Assembly (NCBI GenBank): GCA_963585895.1
Contig: OY757939.1
Coordinates: 37,090,832 to 37,154,831 of the forward strand
Direction of reading: 5' to 3'
DNA: 64,000 nucleotides
Source: Sepioteuthis lessoniana
Taxonomy: Eukaryota > Mollusca > Cephalopoda > Myopsida > Loliginidae
Positions 34,661 to 46,326 of the stretch are shown here, piece by piece (the stretch's first letter is position 1; every line of letters starts with the position of its first letter). The notes below the pieces were generated by a model that saw only the letters and a program-made list of their open reading frames with translations, searched no databases and was not told the DNA's origin. Made by a program: the position numbers and the translations under genes.

Positions 34661-34717
34661 TATTTGCATGCTTCTACTCAAAGAGATACACGTTTTTAAA
34701 TATACATATTCACGGTG

Positions 34718-34975
34718 GGTGGTCTTGTGACATAGTCACTAACGGGCTGGACTGCAGTCTGGAAGCAAGCGAGTTCGAACTCCAGTCGTGCAATTACGGT
34801 CACATTCGGTTTAATACCCTTTAGAAAGGTATGAACCCCCTTATCTCCCCAGCAATGGGTTAAATAGTACCACTACAATTCTTCTATAAATAGTACCACT
34901 ACAATTCTTCTATAAAGGTGGCTTTAATGGCCCATAAAGGTTGATATGCCGTTAATTAAAGAAACTGAGACTGCA
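34718..34975 (+). mobile_element. SINE-A with internal 26-bp duplication
   Basis: tRNA-like part, body, and tail hairpin near 34925-34955. The block AGTACCACTACAATTCTTCT is present twice in tandem. Confidence 0.7.
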
Positions 34976-35040
34976 TCCATTTAGACGAAGAAACACACCC
35001 ATGTACGTGCGTATATTTACATGTACACTAAAGTATGCAC

Positions 35041-35501
35041 ATACGCGGTGCATTCAAGAAGTTTCCAACAAGGAGTTGACTGTCTGTCCAGTGGGAACCC
35101 AGTGCATGTACTATGTTAAAATTACAAGGGAGTTCAGGAAGAGATTCCATCGGAAAAGGCCAGCACTCTGCAAATAAGGCCAATGGCATTTCCACCAGGA
35201 CAATGCACCAGTCCACAACTCCATCCTTGTCACAGACTATTTGACCAAGATGGGCATCAGCACAGTTCCAGGCTATCGTTATGAGACAATTGAGGAGATG
35301 AAAGAGGCTGTGACGAAGGTCATTGACACACTCACACAAGAGGACTTCCATGGGACCTTGCAAGAGTTGTTGGAACGGAACAACAAGTGCATTGCAGCCG
35401 GAGGAGATTACTTCGAAGGGGACTAGAGTTTCATGTATGTACTATCAATAAAAGTGCCTATACGAAAAAAGTCTGGAAACTTATTTAATGATCCTCGTAT
35501 A
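35041..35501 (+). mobile_element. Mariner, 461-bp deletion derivative
   Basis: The 3' end (CTATACGAAAAAAGTCTGGA and beyond) matches 25870 and 47186. The C-terminal reading frame has YDYETIEEMKEAV-like and LLERNNKCIAAGGDYFEGD sequence, ending at a stop near 35424. The 5' half has only the terminal repeat and a short piece of the core. Non-autonomous. Confidence 0.75.
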
Positions 35502-35559
35502 TATAAACTAATATATAGCCCTGAATCAAAAGAACTGCTTACGTATGCAAGTATTATAG

Positions 35560-35725
35560 TGGCGTGTTTAGCGTAACAGTTAACATTTTGAAAAATGGAA
35601 ACAGTGATGCGAGTTCAAAGCCTGGACGAGACTGTTTGCGTTTCCCCTCTTGCAAACACCCTTGAGAAAAAGATAAATACCTTTCTTCTTCCTCACGACA
35701 CTGTTCAGCAGTTTAAATTTTGAAA
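35560..35725 (+). mobile_element. SINE-B, diverged
   Basis: B-box-like GAGTTCAAAGCCTGG and the conserved TTTGCGTTTCCC that follows it. No tail. Confidence 0.55.
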
Positions 35726-36150
35726 TAATAAAAGTTATTTTTGTAAGAATTCGTTCATCACAAAAATATGGACGTCAAAGTTGTGCAATGATAATTAACA
35801 GAAATTTTTGCCCGATTTAAGCTCAAGAAAAAGATCCAGGTTCAAGCTCGGAGCTGATCCAAGATAAAGCTCAAGCTGAACCAACACTGATAATTCAATC
35901 TTGGTTAATTGTTGTTGAACATGCACATAAACATTTGCACACAAGCTCATATATATATTAACATGTTCATATATGTACCTATATTTTAGTACCCTTCTCG
36001 GCCAGTGGTTTTCAACCTGTGATCCGCGAATCACGAAGGGGAGTCCACAACGACAACTGCAGGCCTTCATAGATGCTGCAACAGTGTCTTCAAATTTTAT
36101 ATTATCTGATAAGAACCACTAATTCCTATTTCGAATTACAAGTACACACC
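35726..36150. other. No recognisable feature
   Basis: Nothing identified. Confidence 0.4.
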
Positions 36151-36155
36151 TATGA

Positions 36156-36271
36156 AAGAGGACATCCCTGTAGTGCAGTGGCCGACGAGCTGTATTGTGA
36201 CATCGTAGTATGTCAGGAACTCCAGTTTTGCTATGGCGCGCACATTCAGACTAATTCCCTTCGGAAAGGTA
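36156..36271 (+). mobile_element. SINE-A 5' half, cut at GTATG
   Basis: It runs from the tRNA-like start to CGGAAAGGTATG and then stops being SINE-A. The missing 3' half has a counterpart in reverse at 39724-39812. Confidence 0.6.
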
Positions 36272-39203
36272 TGTGACGGTACTGCCATCCTCGATCAACA
36301 CGAGGGTGATTCGTTGATCGTTCTGCTGGTCCGATATATTTTCGGATGACACAGTCGATTCGTTAACTGCCAACATTGTGTTTTTAAATCCAGACAACCG
36401 ATCAATTGCTAGTCGGAGTCAAAGGTCAGCGAATAAACGAATGAGACCGCACAATTAAGAAATTAAAATAAACAAATTATAAAAGTCGATGCCAAGAAAC
36501 AAGGAACAAAACATGGCTTGCAAAAATAATAATATTCAATACGGAAAAATGACTTTCGAAAGTGATACATATATTCACCCATCCTGGAGGAGGAAAGTTT
36601 TAGTCAGAGACCAATTCATGAATTAATAGTCCGTCAATTCCTTGAATAAGTTTTAGGCTTTTCTATCTCTTACTGTCTATAGTCTGGCACAAGGCAATCT
36701 TAAATAGCGGTTTTGTTTGCTTTCCACAATCCTTGGTACTACTTCACAAGTGCTTATTATGTTAAGCGTCGTTGCTTTTTCTCAGCGTTGTATTATTATT
36801 TCTTCTCTTTTTATTCTCAGGGCAGTCTGGTACAAGGTCAAAGATGTGGAATCTTGTAATCATCTTTTTCTACTGATACGCATATTAAGGATTTTTTCTG
36901 TCTCTCTGCAATTGTCGTGTTTTCTTAATCACTTCGTTTTTTTACGACTTCTAGTGTAGTCTGGTCGAAGGTCAGGTCTCAGAGAGACGGAAAATTTAAC
37001 TCGCGTTCTCTATACCCTGAGCAGTCTGATAAGAGCCCCCTTGACGTATCATATTATCTCGATTAATTTACGTTTTTTATCTCCACGAGTCTGGCACAAG
37101 GGTATCTCTCGTCTACTCCATGCTAGTCAATAAAGTATCATATTATCTCGATTTTTCTATCTCTGCGAGTCTGGCACAAAGTTACTTCAAGACATTACAT
37201 TATTTCAGACTTCACTTCAGTTTTCTACTTTCACGTGTCTGGCACAGAGGCATCTCTCAAGGCGACGCATTATCTCAATCTTTCTTTCTTCTTTACAAGG
37301 TAGTTTGACGGTGCATAAATATTTATCCCAGGACGGGAGTTTATTTTACGCACGTGTGACGTCGGGGCAGTCTAGCACTTGACCCCTCGCAAAATATATC
37401 CTAGTTAACATTCTTTTTTCGGGTATATGGGAACTGGCACATAATGTGGGGGTTAATTTGGGGCCAGACTGACCGCCGTTGGCAAGGTGTTTCCAAATTC
37501 ACTTTACATACGTCACCAAAACCTTTCGCATTCCTACCCCCTCGGATAACGGAAAACATGTACTTCTAGGTTAAGATAAAATATTATTCACTGTAGTCGA
37601 CAATTCCAATTTCCCGTGTAATGTTTTTAAAGGGGAGTAAGACGTTTAGCGAGAATAAATTGAAGCGAATGAAGCTGAAACAGATATATGCAAAAGAAGG
37701 CAACTCGATGGATAAACAACATAATGAATAAATTTCGACACGAGGGGACATTTAAAATATAACAAAATCTTTATGCGTGAGGATCAAACAAATACTTTTG
37801 AGGTTTAAGCAACAGTTCCTTTCTTTTCTTTTAAGGTGCCGGTGATATAACCAGCAGACAGTCTTAAACACAAATATCTCTCCCGACAGTCCTTTTCTTC
37901 TTTCTTCTTTCTTTCTTTATTTTTAAAACTTGAAAAAGTAGTTCGCTTACAGTTTATGAAACGAATTTCTTCAGTCTATTTCTTTCCTTTTCTGAATACA
38001 TATAAGTTCCAATATTTGGGAGGGTTCAAGATGTACTTAGCTTTTAACTGGTTTACCTCGCAGATTCTTTTCTTTTACGGGCGAGCGGTGTTCTATAGAA
38101 TTTGGCGGGAAGGCACCTGTTATCTTCTGTCCAAGATTCTTTAAGCTCCTCCCCGGAGTTTCGGCGAAACTTTCAACACATCTTGTCACGCCGACTGCTG
38201 TCCCAGAACTTCCATTCAGATCAGTACGTCCTTTCACGGCGACCTCCGTCCTAAAAAGTAAATTCTTTATGTCTATTTCCTCTGAGGAAAAGGGTACTAC
38301 TTCCGGCGCTAAGGCTTCGGCCAATCATTTGGCTCCTTCCTCCTCCTCCACCTCATCTAGTCATGCAACTCAATGACCTACATTCCTTCTTCGTCCACCC
38401 GGTTATGGAGTGCAGGTAGTTTGACCTTATCCTGGCTGCTCTTAGCGGTCAGTCGTTGTGGTTGTTAGCCAAACCCAGAAGGGGAAGGGAAATTAAGTCT
38501 TACTTCTCCCCTCTCAGGGGCATACCACGTGACAGTAGTTTATTGATAAGACTACATCACTTCCGAACATATAGTAATATCAATTTCTCTATCTCTCCAC
38601 TTTGGGTAGTTCGACTCAAGGTCAGAGCCCTGAGTGTGTGAAATCTTATAGCTGCTTTCAGCACGTCTGCCACTAGTGACCAGCGGAGTGACAACACCTT
38701 GCTAACTGGTGAAGGACGCCATGCGTTCGTCTTTAGACGACCCATTGGCTAACCCTTCTTCTGGTAGTAGTCGACTCTTTCACTACCAACCCATGACTAA
38801 AACACCGGATTTCGACGAAACCCCAAAAGTGACTAACACATCACTAAAGCTTCATATACTGAACACGTTGTTAAATCAGTAAATACCAAATAATAGTACA
38901 TATATACCAAAAAAAAACGAATAACGCATTCTTAACCCCTCGACTGGGGGATTCAACCATTTCAATTGTATTCAGAGAGAATTTCCTCACCCACTGAATG
39001 CTTGTTGCACCAAGAAACAAAGGAAAAATATTTAAAAATGTCTTCGTCTCCTCTCTGTTACTATTTTTTTCATATAATTCTTTTACGGCATTCTTATCCA
39101 AGGAATTACACCAGTAAGACAACGTGGGGGTAAAAATAGAATAATCTCAGAATGGAGTCAGATAACAAACGGTTACACAGCTTGTCCTGTGACACCATAC
39201 CTT
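36272..39203. other. Low-repeat segment with a recurring short motif
   Basis: Richer in GC than most of the window, and without SINE or HCT copies. AGTCTGGCACAAGG-like sequence recurs near 36680, 36823, 36958, 37023, 37086, 37168, 37236, 37370 and, weakly, 38605. A 37433 site (TGGCACATAATGTGGGGG) loosely resembles a tRNA-Lys primer binding site. No convincing coding sequence; the 95-codon frame at 38037-38324 (-) starts at TTG and is preceded by a stop. Could be the edge of an LTR element or a regulatory region. Confidence 0.4.
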
Positions 39204-39358
39204 AAAACATTTGAACTTGTTTTGTGCCCCGTATTTGTTGACAGTTCCTGGGTCTTCCACATCTTTAATTTCTTTTACAGCTTACCCTTGCACCCAGTCC
39301 TTTCTTCGACAGGTAGCGTAAAATGGATCTAATTGCATTTTTCACCATTTATTATCAC
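39204..39358 (-). repeat. Inverted copy of 40590-40735
   Basis: Shares TCTTCCACATCTTTAATTTC and ACCCTTGCAC(C/T)CAGTCC on the opposite strand with 40590-40735, about 85 percent alike. Together they may be arms of a DNA transposon. Confidence 0.7.
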
Positions 39359-39723
39359 ATTGTAAAATAAAGAATAAACAATGTTGATATGTTTTATATG
39401 AAAATAAAGAATAAGCAATCCAGCAATGATTTTATCAAATTAATATACCCCAATACAAATCAAATTGAAATTTATTAAAAATATTTAATGAAAACTCCAT
39501 CCACGGAGTCATGATATTCATGTATTGATCGACACAAATTGTTAATTCTTCTTGATATTTTTGATAATGATATACGCAATTTTCTTTGCGCCACAAATCT
39601 CGATATGTTTTGGTTAGTACTATTTCTCAAATATGTTGTTGCAAAACTAGCTGCATTTTAACCACTTTCTGACACAATTATGGATACACAAGCCTCATTG
39701 AGGCAAAATTGAATTACGTGTTT

Positions 39724-39812
39724 TCACGGGTTATTTAATTCCAATGCCATCCTTGTTGAATAACAGTAGTGGTTCGATCTAACCCATAAGTTGGGATAGA
39801 AGGCTGTTCATA
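39724..39812 (-). mobile_element. SINE-A 3' half, cut at GTATG
   Basis: The tail region and the CTTATGGGTTAGAT body block, ending in minus-strand sense at GTATGAAC. This is the complement of the half at 36156-36271. Confidence 0.6.
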
Positions 39813-40485
39813 CTGTAACCCTATGAGGGTTAGAAACCAGTCAGAAATTTTATTAACCACAGGAAAAAGAGAATAATACATTACAAATGTGTAATGGTGT
39901 AATAGATTTTTGAAATGAAATGCAGATAAAAATTATTTTACTTTGATGAGAAAGGAATTTGACAAAAACGAATTGTTATTGGGGGAAAAAAGAAAAGCAA
40001 ATGTAATATCACTTCTTAAACTAAAGCCGTCAGAAGTTATGTAATTGTTTTGACTGATTGCTGTGTTCCAAACGGTTTGATGGAAAAAAGCCGAATCCAG
40101 ATCAGAGCCCCAACTGCCAATCATCAAAAGCCACTGATCTAAAATTAGAATAAACCTATTTCCTAACTTTCAATATGGAGTTTATTTTTTTAAAGCAATC
40201 CCGAAATAATACTTGTCAGTAGAAAATCATTGAAATCCAAATTAGGAGAAAATTGAGATTTTTTTTGTTTCACACTCTCTACCTACCAGATGAAGAGGTG
40301 CATAACTTGACAGGGCTTACCTCTGCTGAAAGAGAGTGAGCTTCCTCCTTTTGTCGGGACGGTCTCTTTTTTTGCGCATTCGGCGCCCCTATTTCTGTCA
40401 GAGGCCTCTGGAAGTTTCTGCATATTTTGATAATTATTTTAATTCAATTTAAATTTTTATTTATTTATCTATTTATTCCCTACAA
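39813..40485. other. No recognisable feature
   Basis: Nothing identified. Confidence 0.4.
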
Positions 40486-40918
40486 AGGAAAGTGACACTA
40501 ACTTCAACGACAAACAAAAGTCAGAAAGACCTTCAGTTGAGGAAGATGAGGCCTTGCTTGAAGATTGTTTATTCTTTATTTTACACCTGCGATAATAAAT
40601 GGTGTAAAATACAATTAGATCCATTTTACACAACCTGTCGAAGAAAGGACTGAGTGCAAGGGTAAGCTGTAAAAGAAATTAAAGATGTGGAAGACGCAGG
40701 AATATGTGGCACAAAACTGGTTCACTATGTTTTAAGGAAAGTGACACTAGTTTCAACGACAAACAAAAGTCAGAAAGACCTTCTGTTGTGGAAGATTAGG
40801 CCTTGCTTGAAACGTCAAAGCAACAGTCAAGCGCAAACTCTCATACCTTGTTGTCAGATCTTCGTCCTTCACAAAGCACCATCAATCGATTCCTCTATAA
40901 GCTCGGCTTTATGAACTG
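40486..40918 (+). pseudogene. Mariner-type transposase N-terminal fragments, duplicated
   Basis: Two direct copies of about 75 bp (40486-40560, 40735-40810) encode KSERPSVVED.ALLE, the linker before the second helix-turn-helix of mariner transposases. The second copy continues to LRPSQSTINRFLYKLGF, the usual recognition helix pattern. A stop follows VVED. The inverted-repeat arm 40590-40735 lies between the two copies. Confidence 0.65.
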
Positions 40919-41004
40919 AAATACTTGAAATACGAAATAGCTTGAAATAGTGCAAAGCTTTTGATCTTCTCTGGTATAATATCTTTAAGAAGTTAAAACT
41001 AAGT

Positions 41005-41350
41005 TTATGTGGCTGGGGCTGTAGAATATGTTGATTGTATTTCTGCAGAGGGGTAAAACACGCCAACGAGTGTCTTGTTATGACACTAAAACATGGGAGT
41101 GTGAGGCCCAGTGCTAGAGCTTTGGAGAAAGTGGAATACCCTTTCTTGCCATTACTACCTGGTCCATTTGGACTTGATGTGAGATTACCTGTTAGGGTCC
41201 CATCTATGGGTCGAATAGAACTGTTTACTCATTTACTATACTTGAAATCAATCAACTGTGTCCAAACGATGAATTGCAATACTTGAAACCATTTAACTGT
41301 GTGCAAACAAATGAACTATGAACTAAAATAAAGTTAACTACAAACATTTC
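41005..41350 (+). mobile_element. HCT head with core type b
   Basis: Head (41005-41222), then type b units with CCATTTAACTGTGTGCAAAC. No tail before the TA tract at 41364. Confidence 0.65.
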
Positions 41351-41390
41351 ACTTAAAAATCATATATATATATATATATATATATAATAA

Positions 41391-41448
41391 AGTAGCAAAA
41401 TAAGATACACTGACGACTAACATCCGGTAAAAACAACGCGCTAAAAAC
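41391..41448 (-). repeat. Repeat shared with 59735-59795
   Basis: On the minus strand, CGCGTTGTTTTTACCGGAT and GTGTATCTTATTTTGCTAC match the Penelope-rich region at 59.7 kb. A TA tract adjoins it here as well. Confidence 0.55.
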
Positions 41449-41570
41449 AACTCATTTACTGTTCTTGAAATCAATCAACTGTGTCTTTACGAACTCAAAT
41501 ACTGAAAATACCAAACAACTTGAAATAGAGCAAAACTTTTAAACTACTGTCATATAATTGTTTAAGAAGC

Positions 41571-41965
41571 AATGAATAAATCTCTGAAGAGGGGTAAGAC
41601 ACCCTTATGAGTGGCCTGAATATAATACTAAACTGTATCTGACGATGAAGGTCAAGTTTTCTTCTGTCTGGTACCCCTTCATTGCCATTACTCCCAGGAC
41701 CACTCAGCCCCAGCGAAATAGTTACTGTTAGGGTCCCATCTATGGTTCAAATAGAACTAATTAATCCTTTACGACGTTTGAAACCATTTAACAAATGGTT
41801 GATATTAAATTGAACAATTGGTTTTTGAAAGCAATACTCGAAACCATTTAACTGTGTGCAAACAAATAAGTTCTGGCTCGTTTAAGAACAATATTTCATA
41901 TAAACTATTCGCTTGCAAATCATACATCTATGTGAGTGTGTTTGTATATGTTTGTGCGTACACAA

Positions 41966-42009
<44 letters not shown>

Positions 42010-42277
42010 CTTCAATCCAGTAAATCCGGAATAGGGAACAATTCCCTCTGGACAAGTGAATTATTCAAATTTTGAATATTTAGATATTCCTAGTAGAGAA
42101 GTCAATGTAAATAAATTCTCGAAGCAAATAATATTATTTAGAAAAAAATCATTTTTCTATTGGATCTGATGAAGTCCTGTTAAAAATTATTTTAAAGTCT
42201 TTGATTCATATTAATGCTCTTAAGAGGATGGAAATAAATCTATTATCTTAATGTGGCCGAATATAGTTTTTTCTTGA

Positions 42278-42320
<43 letters not shown>

Positions 42321-42375
42321 AAGGATTTGGGATTAAATAACCCACAAGGGTTGATATGCCCTAACCAAACCAAAG
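41571..42375 (+). mobile_element. HCT element with TA-flanked island
   Basis: Head (41571-41765), core type b (41765-41930), then two TA tracts (41975-42002, 42284-42317) around an unclassified 280-bp segment, and finally the tail hairpin (42318-42375) ending CCAAACCAAA. Confidence 0.6.
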
Positions 42376-43494
42376 ATAAATAAACAAATAGAGCAAGGTT
42401 ACTGTACTAATTTCTAAGGAGTAATATATCAATAATATAATTATGTAGTTATGGATTAAGAAACTTTAAGGATTCTATATACTTTAAAAATATTTAATCG
42501 TTTGCGACTACTCTCAAGTCATTATCAAGCCATTAAAGGATTAGAAATCGGCGTCACTGTCTTAAACTAAAACTAAGATGGTAAATTTTTCTTCGGCGTT
42601 TTTCTTTTGGGACACAAAAAATTGAATTATGTCGAAAGATGTTTGAAAGCTAAGGAATCCCCAAGTTTAATCGTTTGCATAGCAATGTCTCACCTTAGAG
42701 AGACTGTCAATATGCGCTTTTTTCAGCGCACGCGCACGAACACAAATCTAAATCCTTGCTGATATACTCATACACGCAAAATACAGAGAAAAAAAAGGCT
42801 CGTCTCTCATTTTTAAGTACATACATCACAGATAAGGATATTTGCAAGGAACGTAAATATTGCGTTTTCGATAAAGCCCAACTCCATTTTTTTTTCATGG
42901 CATTCAGCGTTTTGTATTTTGTGTATGTACGATTGCAACAATCAGACGCCTTCTTCAAGACAGGAATATTCGTGTTCTGAGGCAAGAAATATGATATGGA
43001 GTCATTTGAGAGAAATGGATTTAAACTGGGGGTATTAAATATGATGACATGATCTACAAATATGGCAGTTTGATGAACAAGAGGTATTGAGGGATTATTT
43101 TTTCGCACACGCAATTTGTTAGAGAGCTGAAACTGGTTATCAAATATTCCTTTTAAAGAAATAACTTTCTGGGTTTAATTCGTTTTTTGACCAGTCAGTC
43201 ATGGAACTTTCCCGGTATGGAAATGTCTTTATCGTTGCATGATGTTTCAGTCGATCCATTCTAAAAATTTTCTTGAGGATTACAATAGAAGAAAGCTGGA
43301 TGGATAAACTTTTGAACAATGAAGGATGTATCGGCAAAAACGTTGTACAAAGAAAAAACACTCGCAAAAATGAATAAATGATTAAAACAAAGACAAACAA
43401 CAAAAAAGACAAAACAAAGAAGAAATTTATTAAAATAGTAGTTTTTACGCCATTTCACAATATTTATCGCTTATATTCATGTGTCATGGAAATT
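42376..43494. other. No recognisable feature
   Basis: Several open frames (for example 42707-43114 minus, 135 codons) without known motifs, in T-rich sequence. I do not call them genes. Confidence 0.45.
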
Positions 43495-44250
43495 TGTAAC
43501 GTTATATGGTAGGTACAAGTTATAAAGAGTACGAGTGGCTAATTTCTGATGAAGGGGAGAGAAAAGAAAAAGACAAGAAGAAAAAAGGCCAGACAAATTC
43601 TACAGGAGGGGCAGATGACCTCTGAGTCATTTAGGCCAAGGCACTTTTGGGTCAGTCAGTCATTGATTAAAAATACTAGAAAAAAACGGAGATCCTAAAT
43701 CTTCTGCGCATGTGTGGAGCTACCACAAACGAATATGGTCTTTCCTTCAACACCAGGTGGAAGTAAGGAGACGACTCCGTTTGAGAGAAGTCGTGAGGAG
43801 GTAAAAACAGTTGAACACTAGCCATGCAGCTGTAAAGACAGACGAAAATTTACAAGCTCCATCAGTGAGGGTGGGTTCTGAAAAGGGGTCTCAGACACCA
43901 GACGCGAACATGTGAAGACAAAACCAACGGACAAGCATGTTAGAACTACAACAGAAAACCAGGAACGAAATTCAAGGTCTATGTCTGCTCTCTCTTTCTC
44001 CCCATGGCATGTTGTTTCTCTTTGCCCAGCTCACGCGGTTGACTCATCTTTTATGTTCTCTTTTTTCTCCCGTCGACTGCTTACAAATTGTAGCAGTGAA
44101 TAAACCTTTGTGTATTGAACTAAGACAGAGTTTCTTGTGTTCGTCAACTTTTCGTACGGCAAGGTCACACTGGGGTCCGACTATTACAGAAGACGTAGCG
44201 ATACTGCCATTAACATGGTAAGAAAGTCTATTTTGTACCGTTATGTTACA
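43495..44250 (+). mobile_element. Solo LTR, 756 bp, same family as 31081
   Basis: Begins TGTAACG and ends ATGTTACA. It is clearly homologous to 31081-31865, with a nearly identical stretch around 43940-44000 (CAAGCATGTTAGAACTACAA). It keeps a polyadenylation-like AATAAA (about 44099) lost in the other copy. The flanks AATT and ACTT do not match exactly, so the TSD is decayed. Confidence 0.8.
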
Positions 44251-44402
44251 ACTTTTTGATTTCTATATCTTGGTTTATTATGTGGAAGTTGCCCATGCAA
44301 GAAATGCAAACTAAGCCTAGGTTTCACCAACTATTTACATACACAAAGTTTGTATCTAACGTATTGTGTGATCCTTTGGCAAAATTTTGGGTCTTATTAT
44401 AT

Positions 44403-44925
44403 GGTTGAGGTATATCAACTATTGTAGGTTATTTAGTGCCAAATTCTGTTTTTACATATATATTAAATATATGATTTGTAAACACATTTTATAGATACAT
44501 GCAGTAAAAGGAAAAAAACAGTTCTGTTTATGACAATTCAAGTTAGTATAAGTCAACAAAGTTAAATGGTTCCAAATATTACTACGGATCACAAACAATT
44601 CAATTAAACATCAGTCTTTTACTTACTCACAGTTAAATGATAAGACAGTTTTATTTCTAACAATTCAGTTTAGCATAAGTTATTTGTTTGCCCTCAGTTT
44701 GAATTTTAAACAGTTCTATTTGACCCATAGATATGACCCTATCAGGTGCTTCCACTTCGGGTCAGAGTGGACCTGGGAGCGATGGCAACGCAGGGGTACA
44801 CCGCATTCCCCAAAACTTCAGGACAGGTTGTTTTATGCTATATCAAGGACACACATTGACTGCAGGGTCTTACCCCTCTGCAGATATGCAGTCAGCGTAT
44901 TCTACAGTCCCAGACGACTGGACTT
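44403..44925 (-). mobile_element. HCT element
   Basis: Tail (44403-44452), mixed short core, head (44720-44925). Confidence 0.7.
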
Positions 44926-44974
44926 ACGTCTTAGAGAGTCAGTTTATACATGAGGATATACGGAAGCAAAGAGG

Positions 44975-45189
44975 TGTCCTCGTGGTGTAATGGTTAAAGT
45001 GCTGGACTGCGGAATCGTAGTAAGCGAGTTCGTACAATTACGTTCACTTTCGGGCTAATACCCTTGGGAAAGGTATGAACCCCCTTATCCTCCCACATAT
45101 GGGTTAAAGAGTACCACTCCTGTTCTTCTGGGAGAATGGCTTTGGCATTAAATAACCTACGAAGGTTGATATGCCATTAAACAACCAAA
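44975..45189 (+). mobile_element. SINE-A, complete, 14-bp TSD
   Basis: tRNA-like part with GTGGTGTAATGGTTAAAG, body, and tail hairpin at 45140-45180. Flanked by CGGAAGCAAAGAGG (44961-44974) and CGGAAGTAAAGAGG (45190-45203). Confidence 0.85.
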
Positions 45190-45289
45190 CGGAAGTAAAG
45201 AGGAAGCAGACAACAGAAATGTTTAATATACACACATACAAAGTTTTTATGTAACGTATAGTGTAAGTAAGTTGTAAGTAAGTTGTCTC

Positions 45290-45530
45290 CCTTTAGTCGA
45301 CGGCAAACAGAGGGCTCCCTTTTCAATAGCTACTACACCGAGGTGTAGGGGTAGGCGCTATTCCTTTCCCTGGATTACTCCACTTTACACTTGATACGTA
45401 CCTTATATTGCTGAGTGTTAAGCAAGGAGGTATCAAGTACCATTCTAAAGTCTTCGGTATGACTCGACCTGAGATTGAACCCATGTCTCCCAGACCATTG
45501 GCGAACACTCCACCCACTAGGCCAATGAGC
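45290..45530 (-). mobile_element. SINE-C
   Basis: A complete minus-sense copy ending with the tRNA-like part near 45470-45530. Confidence 0.75.
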
Positions 45531-45674
45531 TTCTAATATTATGCTAAAATTTAGGTATCCGATAGTTGAATGATACGCGAATATATACAACAAAATATTA
45601 AAAAAAAAAAAATGAAAACGTGAAAAAAATGTCAATTTGAAAACCCTTTCTAGAATATTACTGCATTGTTTGTA

Positions 45675-46020
45675 ATATTTAGAATACACTGACTGTATCC
45701 CCTGCAGAGGCGTAACACCCCCCACCTCCGTCTTAAAAAGGAGTGAACGCTAACATCATCTGATAGTGAGGTTCCAACTTTGGAGCTATGAGGAGTAATG
45801 AGTACTACTTAATTTCCATTACTTCCAACTTCCAGATCCACCTGAATATATCTGGGTACAAATTATTTGTACTTGATAGGATTACTTGATACTATATTAC
45901 TGTATCCAAAAATTTTTAGGAATCTACAAAAAATGTAAACATAAATATACGGTGTACACGATTCCCTAACCTCTATGCATAGAATAAACCCAGATGGGTT
46001 TGTCGATTTACTGCATAAGT
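45675..46020 (+). mobile_element. Degraded HCT head, core type b and module E
   Basis: A diverged head (45675-45845), one or two type b units, then module E (CACGATTCCCTAACCTCTAT) at 45925-46000. Confidence 0.6.
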
Positions 46021-46326
46021 AATTAAGAAATAACTCATACTGTTTAGAAAAAATTGTTTTACACAGTGATATTCAGGGTAGAACAAAGTTTGAAGGGAAC
46101 AATGGCTATTTTTATACTTCATTATTTCTAATGGAGGTTTATACGGACATTATTATGTATTATTTATTGCCCAGTTCCACCGTTTGAATACGTCGTACAA
46201 GAAAAACATATATATATTCATGCAATATAATTTGTGGTTTCAGAAATGTAATAATTTTACTTTTTGGTTAGACTTACATTGACTTGTTCTACTCGACGAA
46301 AGACTCCAACAATCGATGAATATATA

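Noticed and set aside
37433..37450. tRNA-Lys primer binding site of an LTR retrotransposon
   Set aside because: Only about 13 of 17 bases match, no TG...CA LTR boundary precedes it, and no gag or pol follows.
38037..38324. 95-codon frame in the GC-richer segment, considered as a first exon
   Set aside because: It starts at TTG after an in-frame stop, has no ATG, and shows no recognisable domain.
42707..43114. 135-codon minus-strand frame considered as a gene
   Set aside because: Low-complexity, Lys/Asn/Phe-rich composition typical of AT-rich chance frames; no motif.
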